Shown piece after piece: positions 51,614-59,774 of a stretch of DNA of 64,000 nt; the first letter of the stretch is position 1; each line of letters begins with the position of its first letter. The position numbers and the translations under genes are program-made. Origin of the DNA: Candidatus Poribacteria bacterium (GTDB lineage: Bacteria > Poribacteria > WGA-4E > PCPOR2b); contig JAJEAL010000145.1 in the NCBI GenBank assembly GCA_022822785.1, positions 1-64,000 on the forward strand, given 5' to 3'. The notes below the pieces were generated by a model. That model did no database searches and had not been told where the DNA came from. It worked only from the letters and a program-made list of their open reading frames with translations.

Positions 51614-53420
51614 ACACAAATCTTTCAGGATATACCGCCAACGCTTCAAACCACTTCTTGAGCAGCGCGACACGCTCGGTGGAGGCATTGGAAGCTTCGA
51701 GGGGACGTCCACGCGTGTCCACCACTAAACCGACCACGCCACCTTCGACTTCCGCTTCAACCGACTGACCGTGTCCAGCCCCCATGTCAAGACGACGCTG
51801 AGGTTGGATTGTTACACGCGCTTTCTCTCCGACTCCCAACGGATAGAGACGCAATTCGCCAAACGGCACGGTTTCTGTCAAATCGCCGGTGATTGTAATA
51901 CCCAAATCGCCGGGGTTAGTAACTCCAACCGGCGCAATGCAAGTCCCCAGGTGGATGAGACAATCACGCTCAAAGACCTGCGTCGCCGCTGCTTCGTTGA
52001 CCTGAGCAAGCACACCGAGTTGGGGCATCATAAAAATGCTATCTACAGCGAGGTGGGTCACCCCTTCCGGCTGGAATGCATCAATCATCATCAACATCGC
52101 CTGATTCCGCCGTGGAGCGTGGGAAAGCACCCCCCCACTTCCGACAATCAGGTCCAGCGAGAGCATATCCACAAGTGTTGCGCCGGTCTCGGATTGGGCA
52201 AACGCTTCGGAGATGGTACGTTGCTGCTGCACCCCACGCAGTTCGACCGCAAGCTGCTTGTGCTGATCAAACGCCAATCGCAACGCTTCACGCGCGATGG
52301 CCCCCTCAATAATCAGTTCCTCCAACGCCTGCGGAATCGTAGTCGGTCTTATCATCTTGTTCTTGATCCGATTCCCAAGATCACTGACATCAATATCAAA
52401 GGGTACCCACCGCAACACGTTCTCCATCCCCGCCTCTGCAAGGACGTTGGAGATACTGTAGCTCATCCCCAGATTCGCGCTCACCGTGCGATTAAAAACC
52501 GCGTCGCCCTCCTGATTTTTGAAGACAGAAAATACATCCGTCGTTGCGCCCCCGATGTCCACACCGACCACCTCGATGTTCTGCTGCGCGGCGATTGTTT
52601 GCATAATTGCGCCGACAGCACCGGGCGTTGGCATAATCGGCGCATCGGTCCACGAGATTAATTTTCGGTAGCCGGGGGCGTGTGCCATAACATGCTCGAG
52701 AAATTGATTTTGGATTTTCAGACGGGTCGGCATCAGATTTTCGCGCTCAAGCACGGGACGCAGGTTATCAACCACCTCTAGCGCCATTGTATCGCCAAGT
52801 CGTTCACCGACAATCTCGCGTGCCTCCTTGTTTCCGGCATAGATCACCGGTAACTCATAAGTCACGCCCAAACGGGGTCTGGGATTTGCTGCCTCAATAA
52901 TTTCTGCCAATTCCGCAACGTGCGAGGTTGTCCCGCCATCAATCCCGCCGGAGAGCAGGACCATATCCGGGCGAAGATGTCGGATCCGCTCAATCTTCTC
53001 GTGTGGAAGCCGCTTGTCGTTAGAGGCGATAACATCCATGACAATCGCTCCTGCGCCCAGCGCGGCACGTTCTGCGCTCTCAGCGGTGAGGTTGCGCACG
53101 ACACCGGCAACCATCATCTGTAGACCGCCGCCGGCACTACTCGTCGAGATATACAGATCTGCGCCTTCATTCCCCCGTTGTGGCTTGAGAATCTGCCCGT
53201 CCTTCAACAGCTTGCGCCCGGCAAGTTCCTCGACCTCTGTAATCGCGTTGATTACCCCAGCGGTAACATCCTCCACCGGCGCTTCAACCGTCGTCGGTGC
53301 CTCCCCACGAACCACCAGGTGGTATTCCTCCCCTCGTTTCTCGATCAGGATGGCTTTCGTGGTAGTACTGCCACAATCTGTCGCAAGGATCGAGCGTATC
53401 TCCTGTGCCTGATCCGACAT
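51612..53420 (-). CDS. GlmL/MutL family protein (ASKHA ATPase, glutamate-mutase accessory type)
   Basis: 602 residues from the ATG at 53420 (AGGAG 10 bases upstream). Actin-like ATPase motifs: SILATDCGSTTTKAIL phosphate loop and VVGVDIGGATTDVFSV second phosphate loop, with LLSGGIDGG between. GlmL is the accessory protein beside glutamate mutase S and E, where it may reactivate the B12 enzyme. Neither mutase subunit is here, and the family is widespread without them. The gene follows the 100-residue protein at 53422 after one base. Confidence 0.85.
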   Translation of the reverse strand: MSDQAQEIRSILATDCGSTTTKAILIEKRGEEYHLVVRGEAPTTVEAPVEDVTAGVINAITEVEELAGRKLLKDGQILKPQRGNEGADLYISTSSAGGGLQMMVAGVVRNLTAESAERAALGAGAIVMDVIASNDKRLPHEKIERIRHLRPDMVLLSGGIDGGTTSHVAELAEIIEAANPRPRLGVTYELPVIYAGNKEAREIVGERLGDTMALEVVDNLRPVLERENLMPTRLKIQNQFLEHVMAHAPGYRKLISWTDAPIMPTPGAVGAIMQTIAAQQNIEVVGVDIGGATTDVFSVFKNQEGDAVFNRTVSANLGMSYSISNVLAEAGMENVLRWVPFDIDVSDLGNRIKNKMIRPTTIPQALEELIIEGAIAREALRLAFDQHKQLAVELRGVQQQRTISEAFAQSETGATLVDMLSLDLIVGSGGVLSHAPRRNQAMLMMIDAFQPEGVTHLAVDSIFMMPQLGVLAQVNEAAATQVFERDCLIHLGTCIAPVGVTNPGDLGITITGDLTETVPFGELRLYPLGVGEKARVTIQPQRRLDMGAGHGQSVEAEVEGGVVGLVVDTRGRPLEASNASTERVALLKKWFEALAVYPERFV

Positions 53421-53421
53421 A

Positions 53422-53724
53422 TTATTTTTTCTCCTCTGCATCTAATTTTTCAATAAGTTGAGTCAACAGCTCAACGTTTGCATCCTTTTCGATTATCAAG
53501 GCAAATTTCTGATATTCAGCGGTGTTAAAAATTGAACTCACAAAAGGGTTGAGCGCAATAAGTATTTGACTCCCGATAAAGTTGAGCGGTTTACACGTTT
53601 CAAGGAATAAAATCGCGGGCACGGTCAGGCGTCGTCTCACAATCTCGGTCGCAACCTTTGTCAGTAGCGCTTCCTGTTCATCGTCAGGAATTTCATCAAG
53701 GGTCAGTGGTTGGGATATCTGCAT
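53422..53724 (-). CDS. Small protein of unknown function upstream of the GlmL-type gene
   Basis: 100 residues, no signal peptide or membrane helix of full length. I do not recognise the family. The middle region FLETCKPLNFIGSQILIALNPF is moderately hydrophobic, and the C terminus is a charged helix. Its stop codon lies one base from the GlmL-type start, so the two are translationally coupled and probably work together. Confidence 0.7.
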   Translation of the reverse strand: MQISQPLTLDEIPDDEQEALLTKVATEIVRRRLTVPAILFLETCKPLNFIGSQILIALNPFVSSIFNTAEYQKFALIIEKDANVELLTQLIEKLDAEEKK

Positions 53725-53756
53725 CTTTTTGTCAATATATTGAAGGAATTACGCAC

Positions 53757-53830
53757 TTCAGTTTATAGTAGCGCATTTCTTAATCCCCATTCCACGAGGT
53801 CCGGCTCGATTTATCGGGGATTCATCCGCG
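53757..53830. repeat. Partial copy of the 4147 element plus a TCGATTTATCGGGGA palindrome
   Basis: TTTATAGTAGCGCATTTC at 53758 resembles the left end at 4148 (TTTGTAGTAGCGCAATTC). It is followed by CTCGATTTATCGGGGATTC, a family F core. The right terminal repeat is not present. Confidence 0.45.
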
Positions 53831-53952
53831 TCGTGACAAGCAATAAATCGCTCTATTGTTAGACCAAGAACATGGCGCAACCATTTCTGGTGTTGGTTAT
53901 GAACGTATAGCAGAGCGATAGATTAACAAAAACTCAACTGCCCACCCCGTTT

Positions 53953-54924
53953 TCAGTTCTGAACGAATGGAAGAAGCACCTGATCAACACCTACATTGCC
54001 GTGCACAATCTGGTTCACAATCTCGCAAACCCGCAACCGAATACCCAATTGGGCTGCCAACTCCGATACGGCGTCGGACGATGCGACCCCTTCGGCAACA
54101 CTCCTACGCTCACGCAAAATCCCCTCCAACGTCTCACCCTGTCCCAACGCGTAACCGAGCGACATATTGCGTGAAGTGTGGCTGTTACAGGTCAGGATTA
54201 GGTCGCCAAGGCCGCATAGCGCCATCGCTGTTTCAGGCTTACCGCCTTTGGCAACGCACAGTTGGCTTATCTCCGCCAAACCTTCAACGATTAATGCGGC
54301 TTTCGCCCCTTCTCCTAGCGCTCTGCCTTCGACAATACCGCAAGCGATAGCAATAACATTTTTCATCGTGCCACAAATCTGGGGGCCTATCACATCGTCG
54401 GAATGGTGGACGACGAATTTCGGGTGTGCGAGCAAGCGCGCTAATTTCGGTCCAAGCGCTAAATCTTCACACGCAAGCGTCACCGAAACGGGCAATCCCT
54501 TCGCCACTTCAATCGCAAAGGTTGGTCCGCTGAGTATCGCTGCTGGATTGGAGAAATACTCCGCCACAACTTCGCTCATCAGCTTTAAGCTGCCCTGTTC
54601 TATCCCCTTACTGCAGATAACTATAGGGAGAGAAGCAGCCAAACCGGCTGATACCAGCTGCTCACAGGTGCCCCGTACATATTGGGCGGGTGCCACCATC
54701 AACAGGGCGTCCTGTGCCGACATCGCGCTTAAATCGTTGACCGCCTGAACAGTGTCAGGCAGCTCGACGCCGGAGAGAAACATCTCGTTGACTCCGCGTT
54801 GGTTGATAGATGTAACAACCTCCGGCTCCCGCGCCCATAGGGTAACGTCGCAGCCAGCGCGCGCCGCCGTAACTGCAAGCGCGGTCCCCCACGCACCAGC
54901 CCCCACAATTCCAACCCTTTTCAT
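53953..54924 (-). CDS. gpsA: Glycerol-3-phosphate dehydrogenase [NAD(P)+]
   Basis: 323 residues, normal length for GpsA. VGIVGAGAWGTALA is the NAD(P) fold, SGPTFAIEVAKGLPVSV the substrate-site signature, LKNVIAIACGIVEG-type segment with catalytic Lys (MKNVIAIACGI), and GLGDLILTC follow in order. It makes sn-glycerol-3-phosphate from dihydroxyacetone phosphate for membrane lipids. GAAGG precedes the ATG. Confidence 0.96.
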   Translation of the reverse strand: MKRVGIVGAGAWGTALAVTAARAGCDVTLWAREPEVVTSINQRGVNEMFLSGVELPDTVQAVNDLSAMSAQDALLMVAPAQYVRGTCEQLVSAGLAASLPIVICSKGIEQGSLKLMSEVVAEYFSNPAAILSGPTFAIEVAKGLPVSVTLACEDLALGPKLARLLAHPKFVVHHSDDVIGPQICGTMKNVIAIACGIVEGRALGEGAKAALIVEGLAEISQLCVAKGGKPETAMALCGLGDLILTCNSHTSRNMSLGYALGQGETLEGILRERRSVAEGVASSDAVSELAAQLGIRLRVCEIVNQIVHGNVGVDQVLLPFVQN

Positions 54925-54979
54925 AGTTACCTTCGCCTTCCTTTTTCCGCAGTAGCTCGGTCCCTGCTACGCTGAAAGT

Positions 54980-55930
54980 TTACCCCAAATCTTGTAGCAA
55001 ACATTCCCAACTCTGACGCTCACGCTCAGGGTCGAAAGTCGGCTTTAGTCGCTCGCACCACGTTTTGAGCGCTTCATAAAACGCGGCATCCGTCTCAACC
55101 CGTAAAAGCAGATCCGTCAACGCCTGTGTATCGCCTACCGGAAAGTAGCCGGGATAATCCTCCCCCAATAGACCGATTGAGCCAGATATCCGTGACGAAA
55201 TGACAGGCACAGCACACGCAATCGCTTCCGAAACGGCATTCGCCCCTCCCTCCATCTGCGAGGTCAGCACGAGAACCCGACTCCGTGCGAGGACTCGAAG
55301 CGCCCGCCAGCGTGGGAGTTCCCCTAACCAGCGGTAACGCGGATTGCTAGACGCTTCGGCGTCTGCCTCCGCTTTCATATCGTCGGTGAGTGCTCCCCCA
55401 ACATGTACCACCTGAATTCGGGAAGACGGAGGCAATTGTCGGGCTGCCATTGCGGCCCGGAATGGGTCTTTTACGGGACGCAGATGTCCCAGCACACACA
55501 ATTCAAAAACGTTCTTTTTCGGAGAAAACACCCCCGGCGGTGCTGTCACCGATTGATAAATCACCCGCGCTTTAGCCCGGAGATGTTCTGAGAGTTCTTC
55601 AATGCCCGCCGGTTGCAATAGCACGAAACGATCCGCCATCTCCAAGGATTCTTGGGCTGAGGTGTCCGTATGGATATCGCCGTAAAGGTCTGTTCCGGTC
55701 AGCGCGAGGATGAGCGGCAGTTCCGGGTATTCGTGACGGAAACGCACCATAGCGGCGTGGCTGCGACGCGCATGGAGCGCGACTAGCACATCACATCGTT
55801 CCCCGTGATACTCTTCCGCGATAACGACACGGTGACCGAGTTCCCGTAAGAGACGCGCCCACCGAAGCGCAGTCACACGGTTACCTTTTCGAGAGTATGT
55901 TGGGGCAGGCGTAATTAGACAGATTTTCAT
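54980..55930 (-). CDS. senB: SenB-type selenosugar synthase (glycosyltransferase, TIGR04348 family)
   Basis: 316 residues, GT-B fold. MKICLITPAPTYSRKGNRVT and ALRWARLLRELGHRV are the distinctive start of the TIGR04348 family, now known as SenB: it joins selenophosphate to a UDP-sugar to make a selenosugar in selenoneine synthesis. LVALHARRSH, ALTGTDLY and the C-terminal nucleotide-sugar site LTSQMEGGANAVSEAIACAVPVI-like region are present. It lies next to selD, which makes selenophosphate, as in sen clusters. The third gene of that pathway, senA (selenoneine synthase), is not in the window. Confidence 0.88.
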   Translation of the reverse strand: MKICLITPAPTYSRKGNRVTALRWARLLRELGHRVVIAEEYHGERCDVLVALHARRSHAAMVRFRHEYPELPLILALTGTDLYGDIHTDTSAQESLEMADRFVLLQPAGIEELSEHLRAKARVIYQSVTAPPGVFSPKKNVFELCVLGHLRPVKDPFRAAMAARQLPPSSRIQVVHVGGALTDDMKAEADAEASSNPRYRWLGELPRWRALRVLARSRVLVLTSQMEGGANAVSEAIACAVPVISSRISGSIGLLGEDYPGYFPVGDTQALTDLLLRVETDAAFYEALKTWCERLKPTFDPERERQSWECLLQDLG

Positions 55931-55944
55931 AATTTATACAAACG

Positions 55945-56033
55945 CCCATGTTAAGAAATAGTACAACAGAAACCGAGTTTTTTCTTCAAAACTCGGTTTC
56001 TCTTCGTGCTTTCCATTTTCTTTTTACATGAAC
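55945..56033. repeat. Hairpin MITE family A, copy 6 (type copy)
   Basis: Complete copy. Left end CCCATGTTAAGAAATAG, hairpin arms AGAAACCGAGTTTT and AAAACTCGGTTTCT (55968-56001), right end TTCTTTTTACATGAACC. The ends are imperfect inverted repeats of one another (about 16 bp). It lies between selD and senB. Confidence 0.8.
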
Positions 56034-57095
56034 CTATCTAAAAACAAGATAGTTCGGTTCGGCAAAAGACTTCACGTCCCCGATGACTTGCGCTTCTGTC
56101 ACACCACCATTGTGCAAAGCCCTCAACAGCGATTCGCTTTGAGAGGCGGGCACAGACATCAGGAGCCCGCCGCTAGTCTGCGGATCAACAAAGATTTCTT
56201 CATGCCACTCAGGGAGCGATTTCTCAAAATGCGCGGAATCCTCAATCAACGCGCGATTGGCAGCATTAACCCCTGTCCGCATCCCTCTTTCGTACATCTC
56301 CAGCGCCTCGCTCATCGTCGGCACCTCGTCGGTGCGAATTTCTAAAGTCACGCCTGACCCTTCAGCCATTTCTAAAGCATGACCGCCTAACCCGAATCCG
56401 GTGATGTCCGTCACCGCATGGATGTCAAAATCAACCATAACCGCTGCCGCCCCCTTGTTGAGCGTCGTGATAGCCCCTATGCACTCCGCTAGTGCTTGGT
56501 CTGACACCCAGTTTTTCAGATTGGCGTTAAAAAGTACGCCGCTACCAATCGGTTTCGTCAAGATTAGGACATCTCCCGGTTCGGCACCGACATTTCGCCA
56601 ATACTTTTCCGGATGCACAATTCCAGTGACCGATAACCCAAACTTGGGTTCCTCATCATCGGTCGTATGCCCGCCCGCTAGGACCGCGCCGGATTCGGTG
56701 ATTTTACTCAGTGCCCCTTCGACAATACCGTGCAGGATTTCTGGACCCAATTTGTCCGCGGGAAACCCCACCAAATTCAGACAGGTCACCGGTCTGCCGC
56801 CCATCGCATAAATGTCGCTGATGGAATTTGCTGCGGCGATTTGACCGAACAGATACGGATCATCCACCGGCGGTGTGATAAAGTCGGCGGTTGTAACCAA
56901 TGCCATCTCGTCGTTCAGGCGGTAGATACCCGCATCATCGCTCGTCTCAAACCCAACGAGCAGATTTGGGTCGTTCTTCTTCGGCAATTTAGCGAGAAGT
57001 TCCCCCAGTCCAACTGGACTGACTTTCGCCGCTCACCCGCACGTTTTTGCAAGGCTTGTGAGTGTATGTTTTCGTGACAACCTATTTAGGTTCAT
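56034..57095 (-). CDS. selD: Selenide, water dikinase (selenophosphate synthetase), itself a selenoprotein
   Basis: 353 residues with one in-frame TGA at 57033-57035. Without recoding, translation could only begin after that codon, losing the active site. The ATG at 57095 has GGGAG upstream. Residues 19-24 read Cys-Gly-Sec-Ala-Ala-Lys: the TGA falls exactly at the catalytic Cys/Sec position of SelD (family motif G-[CU]-A-A-K), followed by Lys24. Later motifs agree with the family: TADFITPPVDDPYLFGQIAA, DIYAMGG, GGHTTDDEEPKFGLSVTG and DPQTSGG. It makes selenophosphate from selenide and ATP, for selenocysteine tRNA and for SenB. A SECIS-like hairpin follows the TGA. Confidence 0.92.
57006..57021 (-). 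promoter_or_regulatory. Bacterial SECIS-like hairpin in selD
   Basis: On the coding strand, 11 bases after the TGA, CAGTCC pairs perfectly with GGACTG around the loop AGTT. The loop contains G-U, and it begins 17 bases after the TGA; known bacterial SECIS loops lie about 16-37 bases downstream and carry a conserved G. It would bind the SelB elongation factor. Confidence 0.65.
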
Positions 57096-57129
57096 CCTAT
57101 CGCTCCCAACCTTTCTAATCTTCTACCAA

Positions 57130-57216
57130 GACATCAGAAACCGAGTTTTCAAGAAAAAACTCGGTTTCTCTTTATGCTTCGCACTTTCCTTTTACATGAG
57201 CCAACTCGGTTTCTCT
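57130..57216. repeat. Hairpin MITE family A, copy 7
   Basis: Hairpin at 57136-57169 and right end CCTTTTACATGAGCC, followed by an extra piece CAACTCGGTTTCTCT. It separates selD from the small gene at 57234. Confidence 0.75.
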
Positions 57217-57233
57217 AATCTCGTGTAATACAA

Positions 57234-57440
57234 TTATGCCATAGCGGCTTTTGCCTGCGCTAACGCCTCAGATTCCGCATCAGCGCGGGTCTCAGCCGTA
57301 GACCGAGAAATGACAGCACCGGGGCTTACATTGTCTACAGTACAGATATACGCATCACCGAGTTGGTAGGATCTAATCCGAACCGTCCATTTTCCAATAG
57401 CTTCGGTTCGGGTTTGATGGTTTTTAGGGGTTTGCGCCAT
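57234..57440 (-). CDS. Small conserved-looking protein of unknown function
   Basis: 68 residues, AAGGAG 10 bases before the ATG. GKWTVRIRSYQLGDAYICTV is beta-rich and is followed by an Ala/Glu-rich helix (ETRADAESEALAQAKAAMA); this resembles a small single-domain fold. No signal peptide. It begins 29 bases after the stop of the MetE-like gene, so the two are in one transcript; function unknown. Confidence 0.75.
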   Translation of the reverse strand: MAQTPKNHQTRTEAIGKWTVRIRSYQLGDAYICTVDNVSPGAVISRSTAETRADAESEALAQAKAAMA

Positions 57441-57469
57441 ACTTTTTCTCCTTCAAAAATTCACCCGAT

Positions 57470-58585
57470 TCAGTTCCACATCTTTCTAGCGGTCTCGACA
57501 ACTACCGATAGCTTATGTCGCTGATCTTCTTCGGTTATGTGATTGCCGAGGACCGAAGTTGCGAAGCCGCACTGTGGACTCAACGCGAGTCGTTCTAGCG
57601 GCATAAATTGATTGGCTTCCTTGATACGCATCGCAAGTTCCTCCGGCGTTTCCCGACGCCCTGTTTTTGTCGTGACCAACCCTAAAACGGCAATCTTGTC
57701 ATCGGGAATGAACCGCAACGGTTCAAAGGAGCCGGAGCGTTCATCGTCGTATTCGAGCAGCAGCCGCTGGGCACGGATGCCCTCGAAAATCGGTTTAGCA
57801 ATCAGCTCGTAATCCCCTTCGACCAACCACCGGCTGCCCTGATTACCGCGTCAGAGGTGAAACCCAAATGTCACCTCCGGAAAATCGCCAATCACAGCAT
57901 TGTCCATCTCAATGCCTCGATCCAGCCACCGATTGAGCCCCCAACCTTGCTTTTCGTAGAAGGTTCTGGTCTTCGGATCAAGCAGCAACGGATAGTGAGG
58001 GGCATCAAGCTGAATGTAGGTTGCGCCGAGTCGAACCAACTCGGCGACCTCATTCCGGAGAATATCAACGACATCCGCAAGAAAGCTGTCGAGCGTCGGA
58101 TACGCTAACAGAGAGTGTTCTGACGACCAGAAGTTTGTCCATAGACTCGGACTTGGCAACGTAACCTTCGGGATGCGAGTCGTCCGCGCCCGTAGATAGG
58201 TGAACTCCTCCGTTGACAGGTGACGTTTACGTTTGAGTTTGCTTACAACACCCAAATTCTTGGGACGTTCTAAACTCAAGTTGCCCGCGTCTCCATCACC
58301 ACGCCAATCACCCCAGAGGAAGGCGTTGAGATCGTATTCACCGAAACCGGCGACCGCCTCCGTCATCTGGCTCTGGAAGGATAACCTACGCATTTCACCA
58401 TCGGTAACAACATCCAAGCCCACCGCTTCCTGCAGCGCAACCGCCTCGTCAACCGCTTGGTCCTCGACAGCTTTGAACGCCGCTTGCGTCATTTTGCCCG
58501 CAGCGACTTCGCTTCTCGCTTTGAGGAGTTCAGGCGGACGGAGCAGACTTCCAACGACATCGGTATGCGCCGCAGTCATGGGCAT
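57470..58585 (-). CDS. MetE-like (COG0620) zinc methyltransferase with a selenocysteine codon at the zinc ligand
   Basis: 371 residues if the single in-frame TGA at 57851-57853 (codon 245) is read as selenocysteine; the halves on both sides are in the same frame. The N-terminal half has ADVVGSLLRPPEL-type start (HTDVVGSLLRPPEL), VGLDVVTDGEMRRLSF and YIQLDAPHYPLLLD. The junction reads His243-Leu-TGA-Arg-Gly-Asn; relatives such as YxjG/YxjH read His-X-Cys-Arg-Gly-Asn, where Cys binds the catalytic zinc. The second half has LLLEYDDERSG (Glu278) and LSPQCGFAT (Cys339); the 61-residue Glu-Cys spacing equals that of E. coli MetE. Members move methyl or alkyl groups to thiols. selD lies downstream, supporting recoding; a nonsense mutation is the alternative. 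Confidence 0.85.
57824..57836 (-). promoter_or_regulatory. Bacterial SECIS-like hairpin in the MetE-like gene
   Basis: Fourteen bases after the TGA, CAGCC pairs with GGTTG (one G-U pair) around the loop GGT. The loop begins 19 bases after the TGA and contains G-U, as in known bacterial SECIS elements. The stem is shorter than in selD. Confidence 0.5.
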
Positions 58586-58639
58586 TCCTCGTAATAATAG
58601 TTAGGATGATGTCGCACAGTTCTAAGTTCCGGCACCGTT

Positions 58640-59668
58640 TTACGCCCCCGCGGCAAGTTTGACGCCAATCTCATCCTGACTCAGTTTTTCCCGATGGATG
58701 GGGAGATCAATCCCATACAGACCGGCGACGTTTTCGCCTAAGATCTTGCGCTTGGCTTCTGGCGTAATGTCAACCCCATACTCCTCTTTAATATCGTCCG
58801 GCAGCTCAAGCGCCATAAATTTCTCAATTAACCACTTCGGCGTCCAGATCGCATAATCGCTGCCGAAAATCATCTTATCCTCACCCAACCAAAACAGCAG
58901 GTTGGCAACTATCTCGGCGAAATATCTCGGACGCGAATGGATGAACGCCATCGCCACCGACATGCCGGCATAGACATTCTTTTCCTGTGTGGCAATCCAG
59001 CAGAAGTCGTCTAATCGTGGTAGTCCGATGTGCTCAATGATAAAGTTGAGATTGGGGAAATCGGTTGCGGCATAATCCACATCGGCGACATCAAAGGCAT
59101 CGCGATTGAGAGGATAAACCGTCGGTCCCTTGTGAACATGGATATTTTTAACCCCAACTTCCTCGGCGAGTTCAAAATACTTGTAAGCCCACGGATCATT
59201 CAGCCGCCAGCCTTTCGAGCCGTCTCGCCATTCGGCGGTGTAAAGCTTGAGCCCCTGAATCGGGTAATCCTCCATCATCTGTCGGAACGCATCCAGTCCT
59301 GCCTCCTCCGCTCTGGGATCGAAAGAACCGCAGAGAATAAAACGGTCAGGATATTTTGCTTTGATTGCGTTATTCTGTTGATGCGTATTAAATCCATTTT
59401 TGTAAAATTCGTAAAGATACGTTGAGTTGAGGATGGCAACATCGACGTATCCTTCCGCGAAGAGATCGTTAATCAGTGTATCTTCACCGTATTTGCAATA
59501 CTTTTCAAAGGGCCAGACATATTCCTCCGGACTGAGGGCGGTATGAAAATCGTAGAAACATCGAATCCAGCCTTCACCATACTCGTTACGCCAGTTTTCC
59601 GGGTTGGCATCCCAAAAGTGCATATGTCCGTCAACAACAAAAATCTCTTGCCCATTTTCTTTATACAT
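58640..59668 (-). CDS. Amidohydrolase family (TIM-barrel) protein
   Basis: 342 residues. IFVVDGHMHFWDANPENW gives the His-X-His metal motif, NIHVHKGPTVYP a mid-barrel His, FIIEHIGLPRLDDF the next, and FGSDYAIW the catalytic Asp. It fits the amidohydrolase-2 family of hydrolases and decarboxylases. The gene set amidohydrolase, DUF59 protein and alcohol dehydrogenase is found beside binuclear-iron propane/acetone (Prm/Mim) monooxygenases as I recall, which suggests its origin. No monooxygenase is present here. Confidence 0.86.
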   Translation of the reverse strand: MYKENGQEIFVVDGHMHFWDANPENWRNEYGEGWIRCFYDFHTALSPEEYVWPFEKYCKYGEDTLINDLFAEGYVDVAILNSTYLYEFYKNGFNTHQQNNAIKAKYPDRFILCGSFDPRAEEAGLDAFRQMMEDYPIQGLKLYTAEWRDGSKGWRLNDPWAYKYFELAEEVGVKNIHVHKGPTVYPLNRDAFDVADVDYAATDFPNLNFIIEHIGLPRLDDFCWIATQEKNVYAGMSVAMAFIHSRPRYFAEIVANLLFWLGEDKMIFGSDYAIWTPKWLIEKFMALELPDDIKEEYGVDITPEAKRKILGENVAGLYGIDLPIHREKLSQDEIGVKLAAGA

Positions 59669-59698
59669 TGTGAGGCTCCTTGTCTATTTAACGGCATC

Positions 59699-59772
59699 GC
59701 TCATGTTAAGAAATAGTACAACAGAAACCGAGTTTTGAGGAAAAAACTCGGTTTCTCTCCGTGTTCCGCGTA
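59699..59772. repeat. Hairpin MITE family A, copy 8
   Basis: Left end GCTCATGTTAAGAAATAG and hairpin at 59723-59756. The right end is less conserved and reaches the stop codon of the DUF59 gene. Confidence 0.75.
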
Positions 59773-59774
59773 GC

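Noticed and set aside
57470-58585. Reading the MetE-like gene as two separate genes or as an ordinary pseudogene
   Set aside because: Both pieces are in the same frame, nothing else is damaged, the lone TGA is at the Cys of HxCRGN, and selD with its own Sec codon is two genes away. Selenocysteine is the better explanation, though not proven.
7935-59772. CRISPR array or riboswitch from the many repeated hairpins
   Set aside because: The copies are dispersed over more than 50 kb, not regularly spaced, and no cas genes or ligand-linked gene sets accompany them.
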